Shown here: piece after piece, positions 8,771 through 16,477 of the stretch
How the letters are laid out: each line of letters opens with the position of its first letter
Position numbering within the stretch: the first letter of the stretch is position 1
Assembly: GCA_007119985.1 (NCBI GenBank)
Contig: SKOQ01000014.1
Coordinates: forward strand, 1 to 35,484
Reading direction: 5' to 3'
DNA: 35,484 nucleotides
Origin: Marinospirillum sp.
GTDB lineage: Bacteria; Pseudomonadota; Gammaproteobacteria; Pseudomonadales; Halomonadaceae
Program-made: the position numbers and the translations under genes
The notes under the pieces: generated by a model
Databases searched by the model: none
Told to the model about the DNA's origin: nothing
What the model saw: the letters and a program-made list of their open reading frames with translations, nothing else

Positions 8771-9871
8771 ATGCAGCAGCTCTTCTCTCGCTGTTTGGTT
8801 TTTATGATGCTGCTTGGCCTACTCTTCCCAAGCGTGGCTTCAGCACAACAACAGCTCCTACGCCCTGCCTTTCCTTCTGCCCTAGCTGCTTCAAGTCTGT
8901 TGCTAGACATCACTGCTGCTGGAGAGCGTTTAATCAGCGTAGGAGAACGTGGCCATATCGTTTTTCAAGATCCTCAACAGGACTGGCAACAAGCTGAGGT
9001 GCCAGTGATTGCGCATCTCACGGGTGTTGACTTTGCCAATGATCAACTCGGCTTTGCCGTGGGCCATGAAGGCATCATCCTCCGTACTCAAGATCAAGGG
9101 GCTCATTGGGAGCTGGTTCACCATGAACTGACTGCCGCCCCTGTGCGCGCTGAAGCCAAGCTGCCTGAACTCGAGCTGGCTCTTGAGCAGGCCCAAGAAG
9201 CTGAAGACCTTGTCGATATTGAGTTTTTAGAGGAAAAACTCGACCTCCTATATTTTGCATTGGAAGCCGAAGAAGTTTCTCCTCTGCTGGATATTCTGAT
9301 GATATCGCCCAATCAGGGTCTGGCTGTCGGTGGCTACAACCTCGCGCTGATGACAGAAGATGGTGGAGCGCACTGGACGCTGATCAGCGACCGGATTCCG
9401 AACTGGGAGGCACGCCATCTCAATGCCATCAGCCAAGATCCCCAGGGTGTACTCTATATCGCCGGTGAAGGCGGTGTCGTTTTTCGTTCAGAGGATCAAG
9501 GCGAAAGCTGGGAAGATATCTCCGTTGACTATGACGGCTCCTTGTTTGGTGTGATCGCCACAGAAGACCGGCTCTTTGCCTTTGGTCTGCGCGGCCATCT
9601 ATTCATCAGCGATAGCGCCGGTGCCAGCTGGGAAGAAGTTCCAACGCCAACAGAACAAACACTGAACGCAGGGCTGATTCTGGGTGAACGCCTACTGCTT
9701 GTGGGTCAAAGTGGTCTCTATTTATATGGCGAACCACATCAGCTCGAAGCGCTACAGCTCCCTCAGCGCCAATCGTTGGTGTCGGTGATTGCACAAGGCC
9801 AACAAGTGATTGCTGTTGGCCGCTCAGGCGTACATCGTCTGATGATTCCTCATGATGCTGATTCACTTTAA
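8771..9871 (+). CDS. exported YCF48-like beta-propeller protein
   Basis: A 366-residue protein with a signal peptide (hydrophobic core about 8-20, likely cleavage after ASA near residue 25), so periplasmic or surface-exposed. The mature part has repeats of the YCF48/BNR type, each with a VG-x-x-G-x-hydrophobic strand followed by D-x-G-x-x-W; examples are DQGAHWEL, DGGAHWTL, DQGESWED and SAGASWEE. The cyanobacterial YCF48 name comes from photosystem II assembly, which is irrelevant here. An acidic helical segment (about residues 133-172) interrupts the propeller. GGAGA lies seven bases before the ATG. It is followed after 12 bases by an MMPL/RND gene; such pairing is familiar in pseudomonads, so a periplasmic partner role is plausible (inference). 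Confidence 0.82.
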   Translation: MQQLFSRCLVFMMLLGLLFPSVASAQQQLLRPAFPSALAASSLLLDITAAGERLISVGERGHIVFQDPQQDWQQAEVPVIAHLTGVDFANDQLGFAVGHEGIILRTQDQGAHWELVHHELTAAPVRAEAKLPELELALEQAQEAEDLVDIEFLEEKLDLLYFALEAEEVSPLLDILMISPNQGLAVGGYNLALMTEDGGAHWTLISDRIPNWEARHLNAISQDPQGVLYIAGEGGVVFRSEDQGESWEDISVDYDGSLFGVIATEDRLFAFGLRGHLFISDSAGASWEEVPTPTEQTLNAGLILGERLLLVGQSGLYLYGEPHQLEALQLPQRQSLVSVIAQGQQVIAVGRSGVHRLMIPHDADSL

Positions 9872-9883
9872 GGGAAGCCGCTG

Positions 9884-12262
9884 ATGACTTCACAAGAACA
9901 ACAAACCACTGCTGCGCTCGACAGCCAAGCCCCTTGGTTAGAGCGCGTCATTTTTCATGCTCGCCCTGTATGGCTGGGCCTTTTACTGCTGGTCACGATC
10001 TTCTTGGCAACACAAGCCGTGCAAGTCAAGCCCGAAGCCAGTTTTGAAAAACTGATTCCTCTTTCCCACCCTTATATCGAAAACTTCATGGAGCGTCAGG
10101 ATGACCTGCGTGGACTTGGGAATGCGGTACGCATTGTCGTCACGGTAGAAGAGGAAGGTGCAGATATTTTTAGTGCTGCCTATATGCAGCGCCTGCAAGA
10201 TGTCTATGACGAAGTTCGCTTCCTGCCCGGTGTCGATCAGTCCGCTGTACGCTCCCTATGGGACCCTGCGGTGCGTTGGACACAGGTCACTGAAGAGGGT
10301 TTTGAAGGTGGCACCGTCATCCCAGACACCTATGATGGCAGCGCAGAAAGCCTCGAAGTGCTACGCGAGAATGTACTGCGCTCAGGACAGGTTGGCATTC
10401 TGGTCGCTAATGATTTTCGCTCAACCATCGTACTGGCACCGCTGGTCGAAATGGTTGATGGACAACCGCTGAACTACCAAACCTTCTCGCATTCCTTAGA
10501 GGAAATTCGTGATCGTTTTAGCGATGATACCTTCCAAATTCGGATTATTGGTTTCGCCAAGCTGATCGGTGATTTGATCGATGGTGCCACACAAGTTGGC
10601 TTTTTCTTCTTAATCGCCCTGGCCATCACTTTTGTACTCCTTTTCCTCTATTCACGCTGCTTCAAGAGCTCGATCATTCCTCTGATCTGCTCGGTGATTG
10701 CCGTTGTCTGGCAGCTCGGGCTTCTCAAGCTAATGGGTTTTGGCTTAGATCCCTACTCGATGCTGGTGCCCTTCCTCGTCTTTGCAATTGCTGTATCGCA
10801 TGGTGTGCAGGTGATCAACGCGATGGCGATTGAAGCCTCCCATGGCTACAGCCGTTTGATGGCTGCGCGTCTAGCTTTCCGTAGTCTATATGTTGCAGGT
10901 ATTCTGGCGCTGGTCTCGGATGCTATTGGCTTTATGACGCTGTTGTTTATTGATATTCAGGTGATTCAAGAGCTGGCGATTGCTGCCGCCCTGGGTGTCG
11001 CGGTGATCATTCTCACCAACTTGTTGCTGCTGCCTTTGATCATGTCTTATTTAGGCGTGGGCAAAACCAGCATTATTCGTGCTGAGCGCAAGCGTCAGGA
11101 GACTTCACCCATCTGGCATCGCATCTCCTTTTTTAGCCATAAGAAGGTTGCGCCCTGGTCTTTACTGGTAGCGTTGATCCTGGGGGTGGTGGGATTGATC
11201 GGTAGTGCTCAGCTTCAAATCGGGGATCTCGATGAAGGTGCGCCCGAGCTGCGCCCAGACTCACGCTATAACCTCGATAATGCTTATGTCACGCGCAATT
11301 ATGCGACCAGTGCGGATGTGTTGGTGGTGATGGTGGAAACCCCCGAGCAGGGCTGCGTTGCCTTTGAAGCACTCGAAGCAGTGGATCGTCTTGAGTGGCA
11401 GATGCGTAATCTTGAGGGCGTACAAGGCACTATGTCCCCAGCTTATATTACTCAACGCGTGATCGCTGGCTTCAACGAAGGTAATCTCAAGTGGGAGGCC
11501 TTATCACGCAACCAGTTTGTACTGAATCAGGCCATGAGCAATTTGCCTGCAGGGATGATCAACAACCAGTGTGATCTGCTCCCAGTGATTCTGTATCTGG
11601 AAGACCATAAGGCCGATACGCTGGTGCGCGTCACGCGCGAGATCGAGGCCTTTGCTGCCGAGAACAACTCTGAAGCAGCGGTCTTTATGCTCGCAGCAGG
11701 CAGTGCGGGTATTGAAGCTGCCACCAATGAAGAAATCGCCCGCGCACAAACCTTTATGCTGATCTTTGTCTACGCGGTTGTGGCCGCGCTGGTGTTGATC
11801 ACCTTCCGCTCTTGGCGCGCGGTCATTTGTATTGTCGCACCACTGGGATTGACCTCGGTACTCTGCCAAGCGCTGATGGCTCAGCTGGGGATTGGCGTCA
11901 AGGTGGCCACCCTGCCGGTGATTGCACTCGGGGTCGGCATCGGCGTGGACTATGGGATTTATATCTACTCGCGTTTAAGCCAATACCTGCGTGAAGGCGA
12001 AAACCTCCAAGATGCCTACTACCACACACTGCGCTCAACAGGTAAGGCAGTGAGCTTTACCGGCCTCACCTTGGCCATCGGTGTCGGAACTTGGGTCTTC
12101 TCCCCGATCAAATTCCAAGCGGATATGGGGATACTGCTCACCTTCATGTTTATCTGGAACATGATCGGTGCCCTGTGGTTGCTGCCAGCCTTTGCGCGCT
12201 ACCTGCTGAAAGATCAGGTGGTGACAAAGGATCAAGCTACCCCTACGACCCAGTCATCCTAA
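9884..12262 (+). CDS. MMPL/RND-superfamily transporter
   Basis: A 792-residue inner-membrane protein with the RND pattern: helix 1 near residues 27-47, a large periplasmic domain, a helix bundle about 235-400, a second periplasmic domain and a final bundle about 620-780. Helix 4 and its counterpart carry the conserved stretches AIAVSHGVQVINAM and GVGIGVDYGIYIYSRL, where proton-coupling acidic residues sit. At 792 residues it is shorter than AcrB-type pumps (about 1,040) and fits the MMPL/Patched-like group often paired with YCF48-like and DUF1302/DUF1329 proteins. The last two are absent here. Substrate unknown; lipids or hydrophobic molecules are typical. AAGGGAA precedes the ATG, and it shares a transcript with the upstream propeller gene. 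Confidence 0.9.
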   Translation: MTSQEQQTTAALDSQAPWLERVIFHARPVWLGLLLLVTIFLATQAVQVKPEASFEKLIPLSHPYIENFMERQDDLRGLGNAVRIVVTVEEEGADIFSAAYMQRLQDVYDEVRFLPGVDQSAVRSLWDPAVRWTQVTEEGFEGGTVIPDTYDGSAESLEVLRENVLRSGQVGILVANDFRSTIVLAPLVEMVDGQPLNYQTFSHSLEEIRDRFSDDTFQIRIIGFAKLIGDLIDGATQVGFFFLIALAITFVLLFLYSRCFKSSIIPLICSVIAVVWQLGLLKLMGFGLDPYSMLVPFLVFAIAVSHGVQVINAMAIEASHGYSRLMAARLAFRSLYVAGILALVSDAIGFMTLLFIDIQVIQELAIAAALGVAVIILTNLLLLPLIMSYLGVGKTSIIRAERKRQETSPIWHRISFFSHKKVAPWSLLVALILGVVGLIGSAQLQIGDLDEGAPELRPDSRYNLDNAYVTRNYATSADVLVVMVETPEQGCVAFEALEAVDRLEWQMRNLEGVQGTMSPAYITQRVIAGFNEGNLKWEALSRNQFVLNQAMSNLPAGMINNQCDLLPVILYLEDHKADTLVRVTREIEAFAAENNSEAAVFMLAAGSAGIEAATNEEIARAQTFMLIFVYAVVAALVLITFRSWRAVICIVAPLGLTSVLCQALMAQLGIGVKVATLPVIALGVGIGVDYGIYIYSRLSQYLREGENLQDAYYHTLRSTGKAVSFTGLTLAIGVGTWVFSPIKFQADMGILLTFMFIWNMIGALWLLPAFARYLLKDQVVTKDQATPTTQSS

Positions 12263-12286
12263 CGAGGGGTGTTCAATCACCCATCT

Positions 12287-12324
12287 ACAAAAAAAGCCCC
12301 GAGCTCAGCAAGGGGCTTTTTTTT
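12287..12324. terminator. strong bidirectional intrinsic terminator
   Basis: AAAAAGCCCC (12291-12300) and GGGGCTTTTT (12312-12321) form a perfect 10-base stem with an 11-base loop, followed by further Ts. The A-run on the left makes it work for the minus strand too. It ends the YCF48-MMPL operon and the convergent yjfB-like gene. Confidence 0.95.
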
Positions 12325-12336
12325 CACTCAAGCAGC

Positions 12337-12534
12337 TTAAACGCTCACGTTGATCGTATGACCTGAACGTCCTTCTGGTGCTGGAACTGAACCCATGAGG
12401 GCCATAATCGCATCACCTTGCGCTTCCTGTGCCTGCTTGACCACACCCACTTGTGCTTCAAGCCGCACCTGCGCATCACGCTGGGCCAGAGTGGAACGCA
12501 CAAGAACCTCTGGGTTGACCGCTGAAATATCCAT
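12337..12534 (-). CDS. YjfB-family putative motility protein
   Basis: A 65-residue protein matching the small YjfB family (PF14070, putative motility protein): it begins MDISAV, has a central Gln/Ala-rich helix (QVGVVKQAQEAQGDAIMALM) and ends in a short polar tail with HTINVSV. Members occur in flagellated bacteria, often as single genes near flagellar loci, and the biochemical role is not established. AAAGGTGAAG lies just before the ATG at 12534. It stands alone, convergent with the MMPL gene and divergent from trpG across 227 bases. I looked for a flagellar sigma28 promoter upstream and found no convincing match. Confidence 0.8.
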   Translation of the reverse strand: MDISAVNPEVLVRSTLAQRDAQVRLEAQVGVVKQAQEAQGDAIMALMGSVPAPEGRSGHTINVSV

Positions 12535-12685
12535 ACTTCACCTTTCTGGATTAAGACAAAGACCTTATGGGTCACATAAGGGCGAAGCCTAAGCCTAACA
12601 GCCTCTGCCTCAAAATGCACAACTCCGCTAGCGAGAACCGAGCGCCCAGCCCAACAAAGCGGCATGAGCCTAGAACAGAGGTTTC

Positions 12686-12714
12686 TTAGCACTGCATAAG
12701 AATCTATGTATAAT
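12686..12714 (+). promoter_or_regulatory. sigma70 promoter of trpGDC
   Basis: TTAGCA (12686-12691), a 17-base spacer and a perfect TATAAT (12709-12714) lie 48 bases before trpG. The transcript leader would be only about 40 bases, too short for a leader-peptide attenuator, and I see no TrpR-like palindrome over the promoter. Confidence 0.75.
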
Positions 12715-12761
12715 CCTTAAGCGCTGTTTTTTCATTATTTTAACTTCAGGATGCACCCATC

Positions 12762-13364
12762 ATGCTGCTGATGATCGACAACTTTGACAGCTTTACCTAC
12801 AACCTTGTCCAATATTTTGCTGAACTCGGCGCGTCTGTCATCGTTGAACGTAACGATCGTCTGACGCTGGAACAGATAGAAGCGCTCAACCCCACGCATC
12901 TGGTCATCTCACCTGGCCCCTGCACACCCAATGAGGCTGGTATTTCTTTAGCCGCGATCCAACATTTTGCTGGCAAGCTGCCCATTCTGGGCGTCTGTTT
13001 AGGGCATCAAGCCATCGGGCAGGCTTTTGGGGCCAAGGTCGTCAGAGCGCCTCAGGTGATGCACGGCAAAACCTCTTGGGTTGAGCATCAAGGTCAGGGC
13101 GTTTTTGCTGGCCTACAACAACCGCTGAATGTCACCCGCTACCATTCCTTGGTGATTGATGAAGCCAGCCTGCCTGATTGCCTTGAAGTGACAGCGCGAG
13201 TCGCTCAAGATGATCCAACCCCTGGGTTAATCATGGGTGTAAAACATAAATCTCTGCCCATTGAGGGCGTTCAGTTTCATCCCGAATCCATCTTGTCTCA
13301 GCAGGGTCATGCCTTACTGAAGAACTTTCTTAACACCCCATCTCCTCTAGCCCAAGCGAGCTAA
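12762..13364 (+). CDS. trpG: anthranilate synthase component II (glutamine amidotransferase)
   Basis: A 200-residue class I glutamine amidotransferase that supplies ammonia to TrpE for anthranilate synthesis, the first step of tryptophan formation. The catalytic triad is visible: C79 in GVCLGHQ, and H173 and E175 in QFHPES. The N-terminus MLLMIDNFDSFTYN is typical of TrpG/PabA. trpE is not in the window, and in many gammaproteobacteria this subunit also serves PabB in folate synthesis. It is the first gene of trpG-trpD-trpC, with trpD only five bases downstream. AGGA lies ten bases before the ATG. Confidence 0.95.
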   Translation: MLLMIDNFDSFTYNLVQYFAELGASVIVERNDRLTLEQIEALNPTHLVISPGPCTPNEAGISLAAIQHFAGKLPILGVCLGHQAIGQAFGAKVVRAPQVMHGKTSWVEHQGQGVFAGLQQPLNVTRYHSLVIDEASLPDCLEVTARVAQDDPTPGLIMGVKHKSLPIEGVQFHPESILSQQGHALLKNFLNTPSPLAQAS

Positions 13365-13369
13365 ACATC

Positions 13370-14404
13370 ATGTCTATTCAACACGCGATTGATCAAGTCT
13401 CACGCTTTGAGCACTTGGATCACGCCACCATGACTCAGATTATGCAAGAAATCATGAGCGGCCAAGCTGAGCCGATGCAGGTCAGTGCTTTGCTGCTTGG
13501 TTTACACATGAAAGGTGAAACCGTCGAAGAAATCACCGCCGCCGCACAAGTGATGCGCTCTTTGGCAACCCAGGTTCACCTACCCAATATGGAGCTGGTC
13601 GATCTGGTCGGCACCGGTGGCGATGGCGCCCATCTATTTAATGTTTCAACCTGCGCCAGCTTTGTGGTCGCTGCAGCAGGCGGCAAGGTGGCGAAGCATG
13701 GCAACCGCTCGGTATCCTCCACCAGTGGCAGCGCGGATGTCCTAGAAGCTGCGGGCGTCTATTTGAATCTGGATGCCGATGCTGTCCAGCGCTGCGTTGA
13801 AGCACTGGGGGTCGGCTTTATGTTCGCACCTCAGCATCATAGCGCCATGCGCCATGCTGTTGCGCCACGCCAAGCCTTGGGTATCCGTACCCTATTTAAC
13901 CTGCTGGGGCCCTTAACCAACCCCGCAGCAGCGCAGCATCAGCTCCTTGGTGTTTACAGTGCCAAGCTAGTCACACCCTTGGCGAAGGTTCTTGGGGAGC
14001 TAGGCGTACGCCATGCTTTGGTGGTCAATGGTGCTGAAGGTCTGGATGAGATCTCGATTGCAGGACCAACTCATGTGGCCGAACTCAAAGATGGTGCTGT
14101 GCATGAGTACACGATTTCTCCTGAAGATTTCGGATTAGATCGCCAATCCCTCGAAACACTCAAGGTCGCCTCTGCCCAAGAGTCGCTCCAACTGATGCGT
14201 GAAGTGCTCAATAATCAAGCTGGCCCAGCCTTGGATATGGTTTTACTGAATGCCGGCGCTGCGCTCTATGCCGCTGATATTGCCGACTCGATGATCGAAG
14301 GTGTTGCCTTGGCCCAGGATGCGATTGCCTCAGGCCAGGCAATGGAAAAACTCAAGGCTTTGGTCAGTCTGACTCAAAGCCTGAACTCAGGACAGACCGC
14401 ATGA
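13370..14404 (+). CDS. trpD: anthranilate phosphoribosyltransferase
   Basis: A 344-residue enzyme of the usual size that transfers phosphoribosyl from PRPP to anthranilate, the second step of tryptophan synthesis. The PRPP/metal motif GTGGDG is at residues 81-86, NVST at 91-94 and KHGNRSVSS from 109, all intact. It is a stand-alone TrpD, not the TrpG-TrpD fusion of enterics. Its TGA stop overlaps the ATG of trpC (ATGA at 14401-14404), which indicates translational coupling. Confidence 0.97.
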   Translation: MSIQHAIDQVSRFEHLDHATMTQIMQEIMSGQAEPMQVSALLLGLHMKGETVEEITAAAQVMRSLATQVHLPNMELVDLVGTGGDGAHLFNVSTCASFVVAAAGGKVAKHGNRSVSSTSGSADVLEAAGVYLNLDADAVQRCVEALGVGFMFAPQHHSAMRHAVAPRQALGIRTLFNLLGPLTNPAAAQHQLLGVYSAKLVTPLAKVLGELGVRHALVVNGAEGLDEISIAGPTHVAELKDGAVHEYTISPEDFGLDRQSLETLKVASAQESLQLMREVLNNQAGPALDMVLLNAGAALYAADIADSMIEGVALAQDAIASGQAMEKLKALVSLTQSLNSGQTA

Positions 14405-15210
14405 GCTCTCATCTGCCCACCATCCTCAAAAAAATTGTTGCCCGTAAACATGAAGAAGTCGCCGAGCGCAGTCAGCACTGCTCAACATCCACTTTAATTC
14501 AGCAAGCGCAACAGGCTGATTTACCGCGTGGCTTTGCACAAGCTCTGATTGATCTTGCGCAAAAACAACAGCCCGCCATTATTGCTGAAATCAAAAAAGC
14601 CTCGCCAAGCAAAGGGGTTCTGCGCGAGGATTTCATCCCAGCAGAAATTGCTCAAAGATACGAAGCCTGTGGCGCGGCCTGTCTTTCTGTTCTTACTGAT
14701 CAGGACTTTTTTCAAGGCCATGAGCGCTATTTGCAAGAAGCGCGGGCAGCCTGTCGGCTCCCTGTGATTCGTAAAGACTTTATCGTCGATCCTTACCAGG
14801 TCTATGAAGCGCGGGCCATTGGCGCAGATGCTATTTTATTGATTGCTGCCTGCCTTGAAGATCAACCCATGCAGGAGCTGAACCTCCTTGCGCATGAACT
14901 CGGCATGGATGTGCTGATCGAGGTGCATAACCAAAGCGAGCTTGAGCGTGCCTTGCGCCTGCCTAACCGCCTAATTGGTATTAATAACCGTGATCTGCAT
15001 AGCTTTGAAGTCAGCCTGCAGCATACATGGGATCTTTTACCGCTGATCCCAGAGGATCGATTAGTCATCACTGAAAGCGGCCTGATCTCACGCGATGATG
15101 TGCTGGCCATGCAGGAGCGCCAAGTGCAGGGCTTTCTCGTCGGTGAAGCCTTTATGCGTGCAGCAGATCCTGGCCAAGCCTTACAAACCATGTTTTTTCC
15201 TGCACGCTAA
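14401..15210 (+). CDS. trpC: indole-3-glycerol phosphate synthase
   Basis: A 269-residue monofunctional TrpC, without the TrpF domain fused in E. coli. It closes the indole ring from carboxyphenylamino-deoxyribulose phosphate. Conserved elements in order are EIKKASPSKG (63-72), VIRKDFI (122-128, with the catalytic lysine K125), LIEVHN, GINNRDL and ITESG. The start overlaps the trpD stop by four bases. trpF, trpA and trpE are absent from the window, and trpB is 7 kb away on the other strand, so the pathway is split as in pseudomonads. Confidence 0.97.
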   Translation: MSSHLPTILKKIVARKHEEVAERSQHCSTSTLIQQAQQADLPRGFAQALIDLAQKQQPAIIAEIKKASPSKGVLREDFIPAEIAQRYEACGAACLSVLTDQDFFQGHERYLQEARAACRLPVIRKDFIVDPYQVYEARAIGADAILLIAACLEDQPMQELNLLAHELGMDVLIEVHNQSELERALRLPNRLIGINNRDLHSFEVSLQHTWDLLPLIPEDRLVITESGLISRDDVLAMQERQVQGFLVGEAFMRAADPGQALQTMFFPAR

Positions 15211-15248
15211 AGCGTCGCAGTTCTTTCTTCTTCACAAAGGTCATGTGT

Positions 15249-15668
15249 ATGCAAGTTAAAGTGAAATGGGTCGATGGTGTGCAGTTTGTGGCGGAATCAG
15301 GCACTGGTCACTCAGTCGTACTCGATGGCCCAGAGGCCTCGGGTGGGCGTAATACTGGCCCACGTCCAATGGAAATGCTGTTAATGGGATTGGGTGGCTG
15401 TAGCAGCTATGACGTGGTCACGATTTTACAAAAATCTCGCCAGCAGCTGGTGGACTGTGCCGTGGACATCCAAGCGGAGCGTGTTGATAGCGTGCCGGCG
15501 GTGTTCAGCAAAATCCACCTCCACTTTGTGGTGACCGGCAAGGATCTCAAGCCCACTCAGGTCGAGCGTGCGGTGCAGCTCTCAGCAGAGAAATACTGTT
15601 CAGCTTCGATCATGCTAGGTCAAGCGGGTGTCGAGATCACCCACAGCCACGAGATCATTGAGGTTTAG
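15249..15668 (+). CDS. OsmC-family protein, YhfA-like
   Basis: A 139-residue OsmC/Ohr-superfamily protein. The two conserved cysteines are C51 (in GLGGCSSYDV) and C117 (in AEKYCSAS), the positions of the redox pair in peroxide-reducing relatives. Overall pattern and length follow E. coli YhfA (134 residues, starting MQARVKW), whose substrate is not known. I chose the ATG at 15249 because AAAGG lies eight bases upstream and the protein then begins MQVKVKW; the ATG at 15243 is too close to that site. It is 38 bases after trpC and may be co-transcribed, and a perfect hairpin follows the stop codon. Confidence 0.88.
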   Translation: MQVKVKWVDGVQFVAESGTGHSVVLDGPEASGGRNTGPRPMEMLLMGLGGCSSYDVVTILQKSRQQLVDCAVDIQAERVDSVPAVFSKIHLHFVVTGKDLKPTQVERAVQLSAEKYCSASIMLGQAGVEITHSHEIIEV

Positions 15669-15683
15669 CCTCTCGCCTCTCTT

Positions 15684-15711
15684 CAGGGCTTCAGCCTCGA
15701 TTGAAGCCCTG
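15684..15711 (+). terminator. perfect hairpin after the OsmC gene
   Basis: CAGGGCTTCA (15684-15693) pairs exactly with TGAAGCCCTG (15702-15711) around an eight-base loop, 15 bases after the stop codon. There is no T-run, so it is either a weak terminator or a 3'-end stabiliser. It probably closes the trpGDC-OsmC unit. Confidence 0.6.
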
Positions 15712-15820
15712 CTCAAGATCCGCCCTACCTCGCCCTCTTATACCAAAAAGAAATATCAAAAGCCTTAGTTATTATTTTTTAAACCACCCCTAAGCCAGTA
15801 GACTAGCGCCTAAATGCTTG

Positions 15821-16012
15821 GGAACCTCTGATCAACATCACGAGCACAGGTCAGGACAGCATTCGTTCCAGACGAATTGCTGCACTTCCTACATCCATGT
15901 AGGTCGCAAGGCGAAATTGATCGAAAAAGCGGAGTTTACACCGAGTAAATGAGCATTTTGAGGCCAATTTCAACGCAGCATGACCAAGCGCAGTAGTTAA
16001 TCAAAGGCTTCC
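15821..16012. mobile_element. MITE-like structured element with imperfect terminal inverted repeats
   Basis: This noncoding stretch of about 193 bases begins GGAACCTCTGATCAAC (15821-15836) and ends GTTAATCAAAGGCTTCC (15996-16012). The reverse complement of the right end matches the left end at 14 of 16 positions with one gap. Inside are ATTCGT/ACGAAT (15861-15877), CCTACAT/ATGTAGG (15889-15904), TTTAC/GTAAA (15935-15949) and a long-range GAAATTG/CAATTTC pair (15913-15971). There is no ORF. The pattern fits a non-autonomous miniature element or a dispersed structured repeat. No second copy is in the window, so mobility is inferred. With the hairpin at 15684-15711 it accounts for most of the gene-free stretch 15669-16036; the rest (15712-15820) shows nothing clear. 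Confidence 0.6.
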
Positions 16013-16036
16013 TTGAATCCTGTCCGTGGAGTGGTT

Positions 16037-16477
16037 ATGCCCCTAATTAAAAATCGTCAACTCATCGAGAGTGACCCTTGGTACTTTGTCAAATCAGATG
16101 AAACACCACCAAGCAGCCAGCCCCTGGTGTGGCCTCTGCGTGATCTGACCCAACCTCCGAGCAGCCTCGCTGTGGCCTGTACAACAGAAGATGACATAAG
16201 CTCGCTGCTCAACTGGGTGGATCAGCTCCAAATGATCGCCATTGAATTCCCAGCTTTTCGCGATGGACGCGGCTTTAGCCTAGCTCGATTAATCCGCCGT
16301 GCGGGGTTTCAAGGTGAACTCCGTGCTCGGGGCGCGGTGTTGCGCGATCAATTCGCCTTTTTAGAAAGCTGTGGTTTCAATGCCTTTGAACTCACTGAGC
16401 AACAGCTGAGCGCCACCGATCTCCAAGCCTTTGCAGAAATTTCAGTGCGCTACCCAGGCCAACCCCATGTCGCTTAA
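16037..16477 (+). CDS. DUF934 family protein (sulfite-reductase-associated)
   Basis: A 146-residue protein with the DUF934 (PF06073) pattern, including IAIEFPAFRDGRGFSLARLIR near the middle and RARGAVLRDQFAFLESCGFNAFEL. The family is almost always encoded next to the sulfite reductase gene cysI and is assumed to help sulfite reduction, but its reaction is unknown. Here the upstream neighbour is the MITE-like element and not cysI. The ATG at 16037 has GGAG six bases upstream. The frame is open back to a TTG at 16013 at the element boundary, which I reject as a start. Its end overlaps cysH by 11 bases, indicating coupled translation. Confidence 0.85.
   Translation: MPLIKNRQLIESDPWYFVKSDETPPSSQPLVWPLRDLTQPPSSLAVACTTEDDISSLLNWVDQLQMIAIEFPAFRDGRGFSLARLIRRAGFQGELRARGAVLRDQFAFLESCGFNAFELTEQQLSATDLQAFAEISVRYPGQPHVA

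Noticed and set aside
12715..12761. Trp attenuator in front of trpG
   Set aside because: The leader from the identified promoter is only about 40 bases, with no mini-ORF with Trp codons and no terminator stem.
16013..16036. Upstream TTG start for the DUF934 gene
   Set aside because: It would begin at the edge of the repeat element, with no ribosome-binding site; the ATG at 16037 has one.
16431..16477. Possible frameshift between DUF934 and cysH
   Set aside because: Both proteins have complete family-length sequences; the 11-base overlap is ordinary translational coupling.
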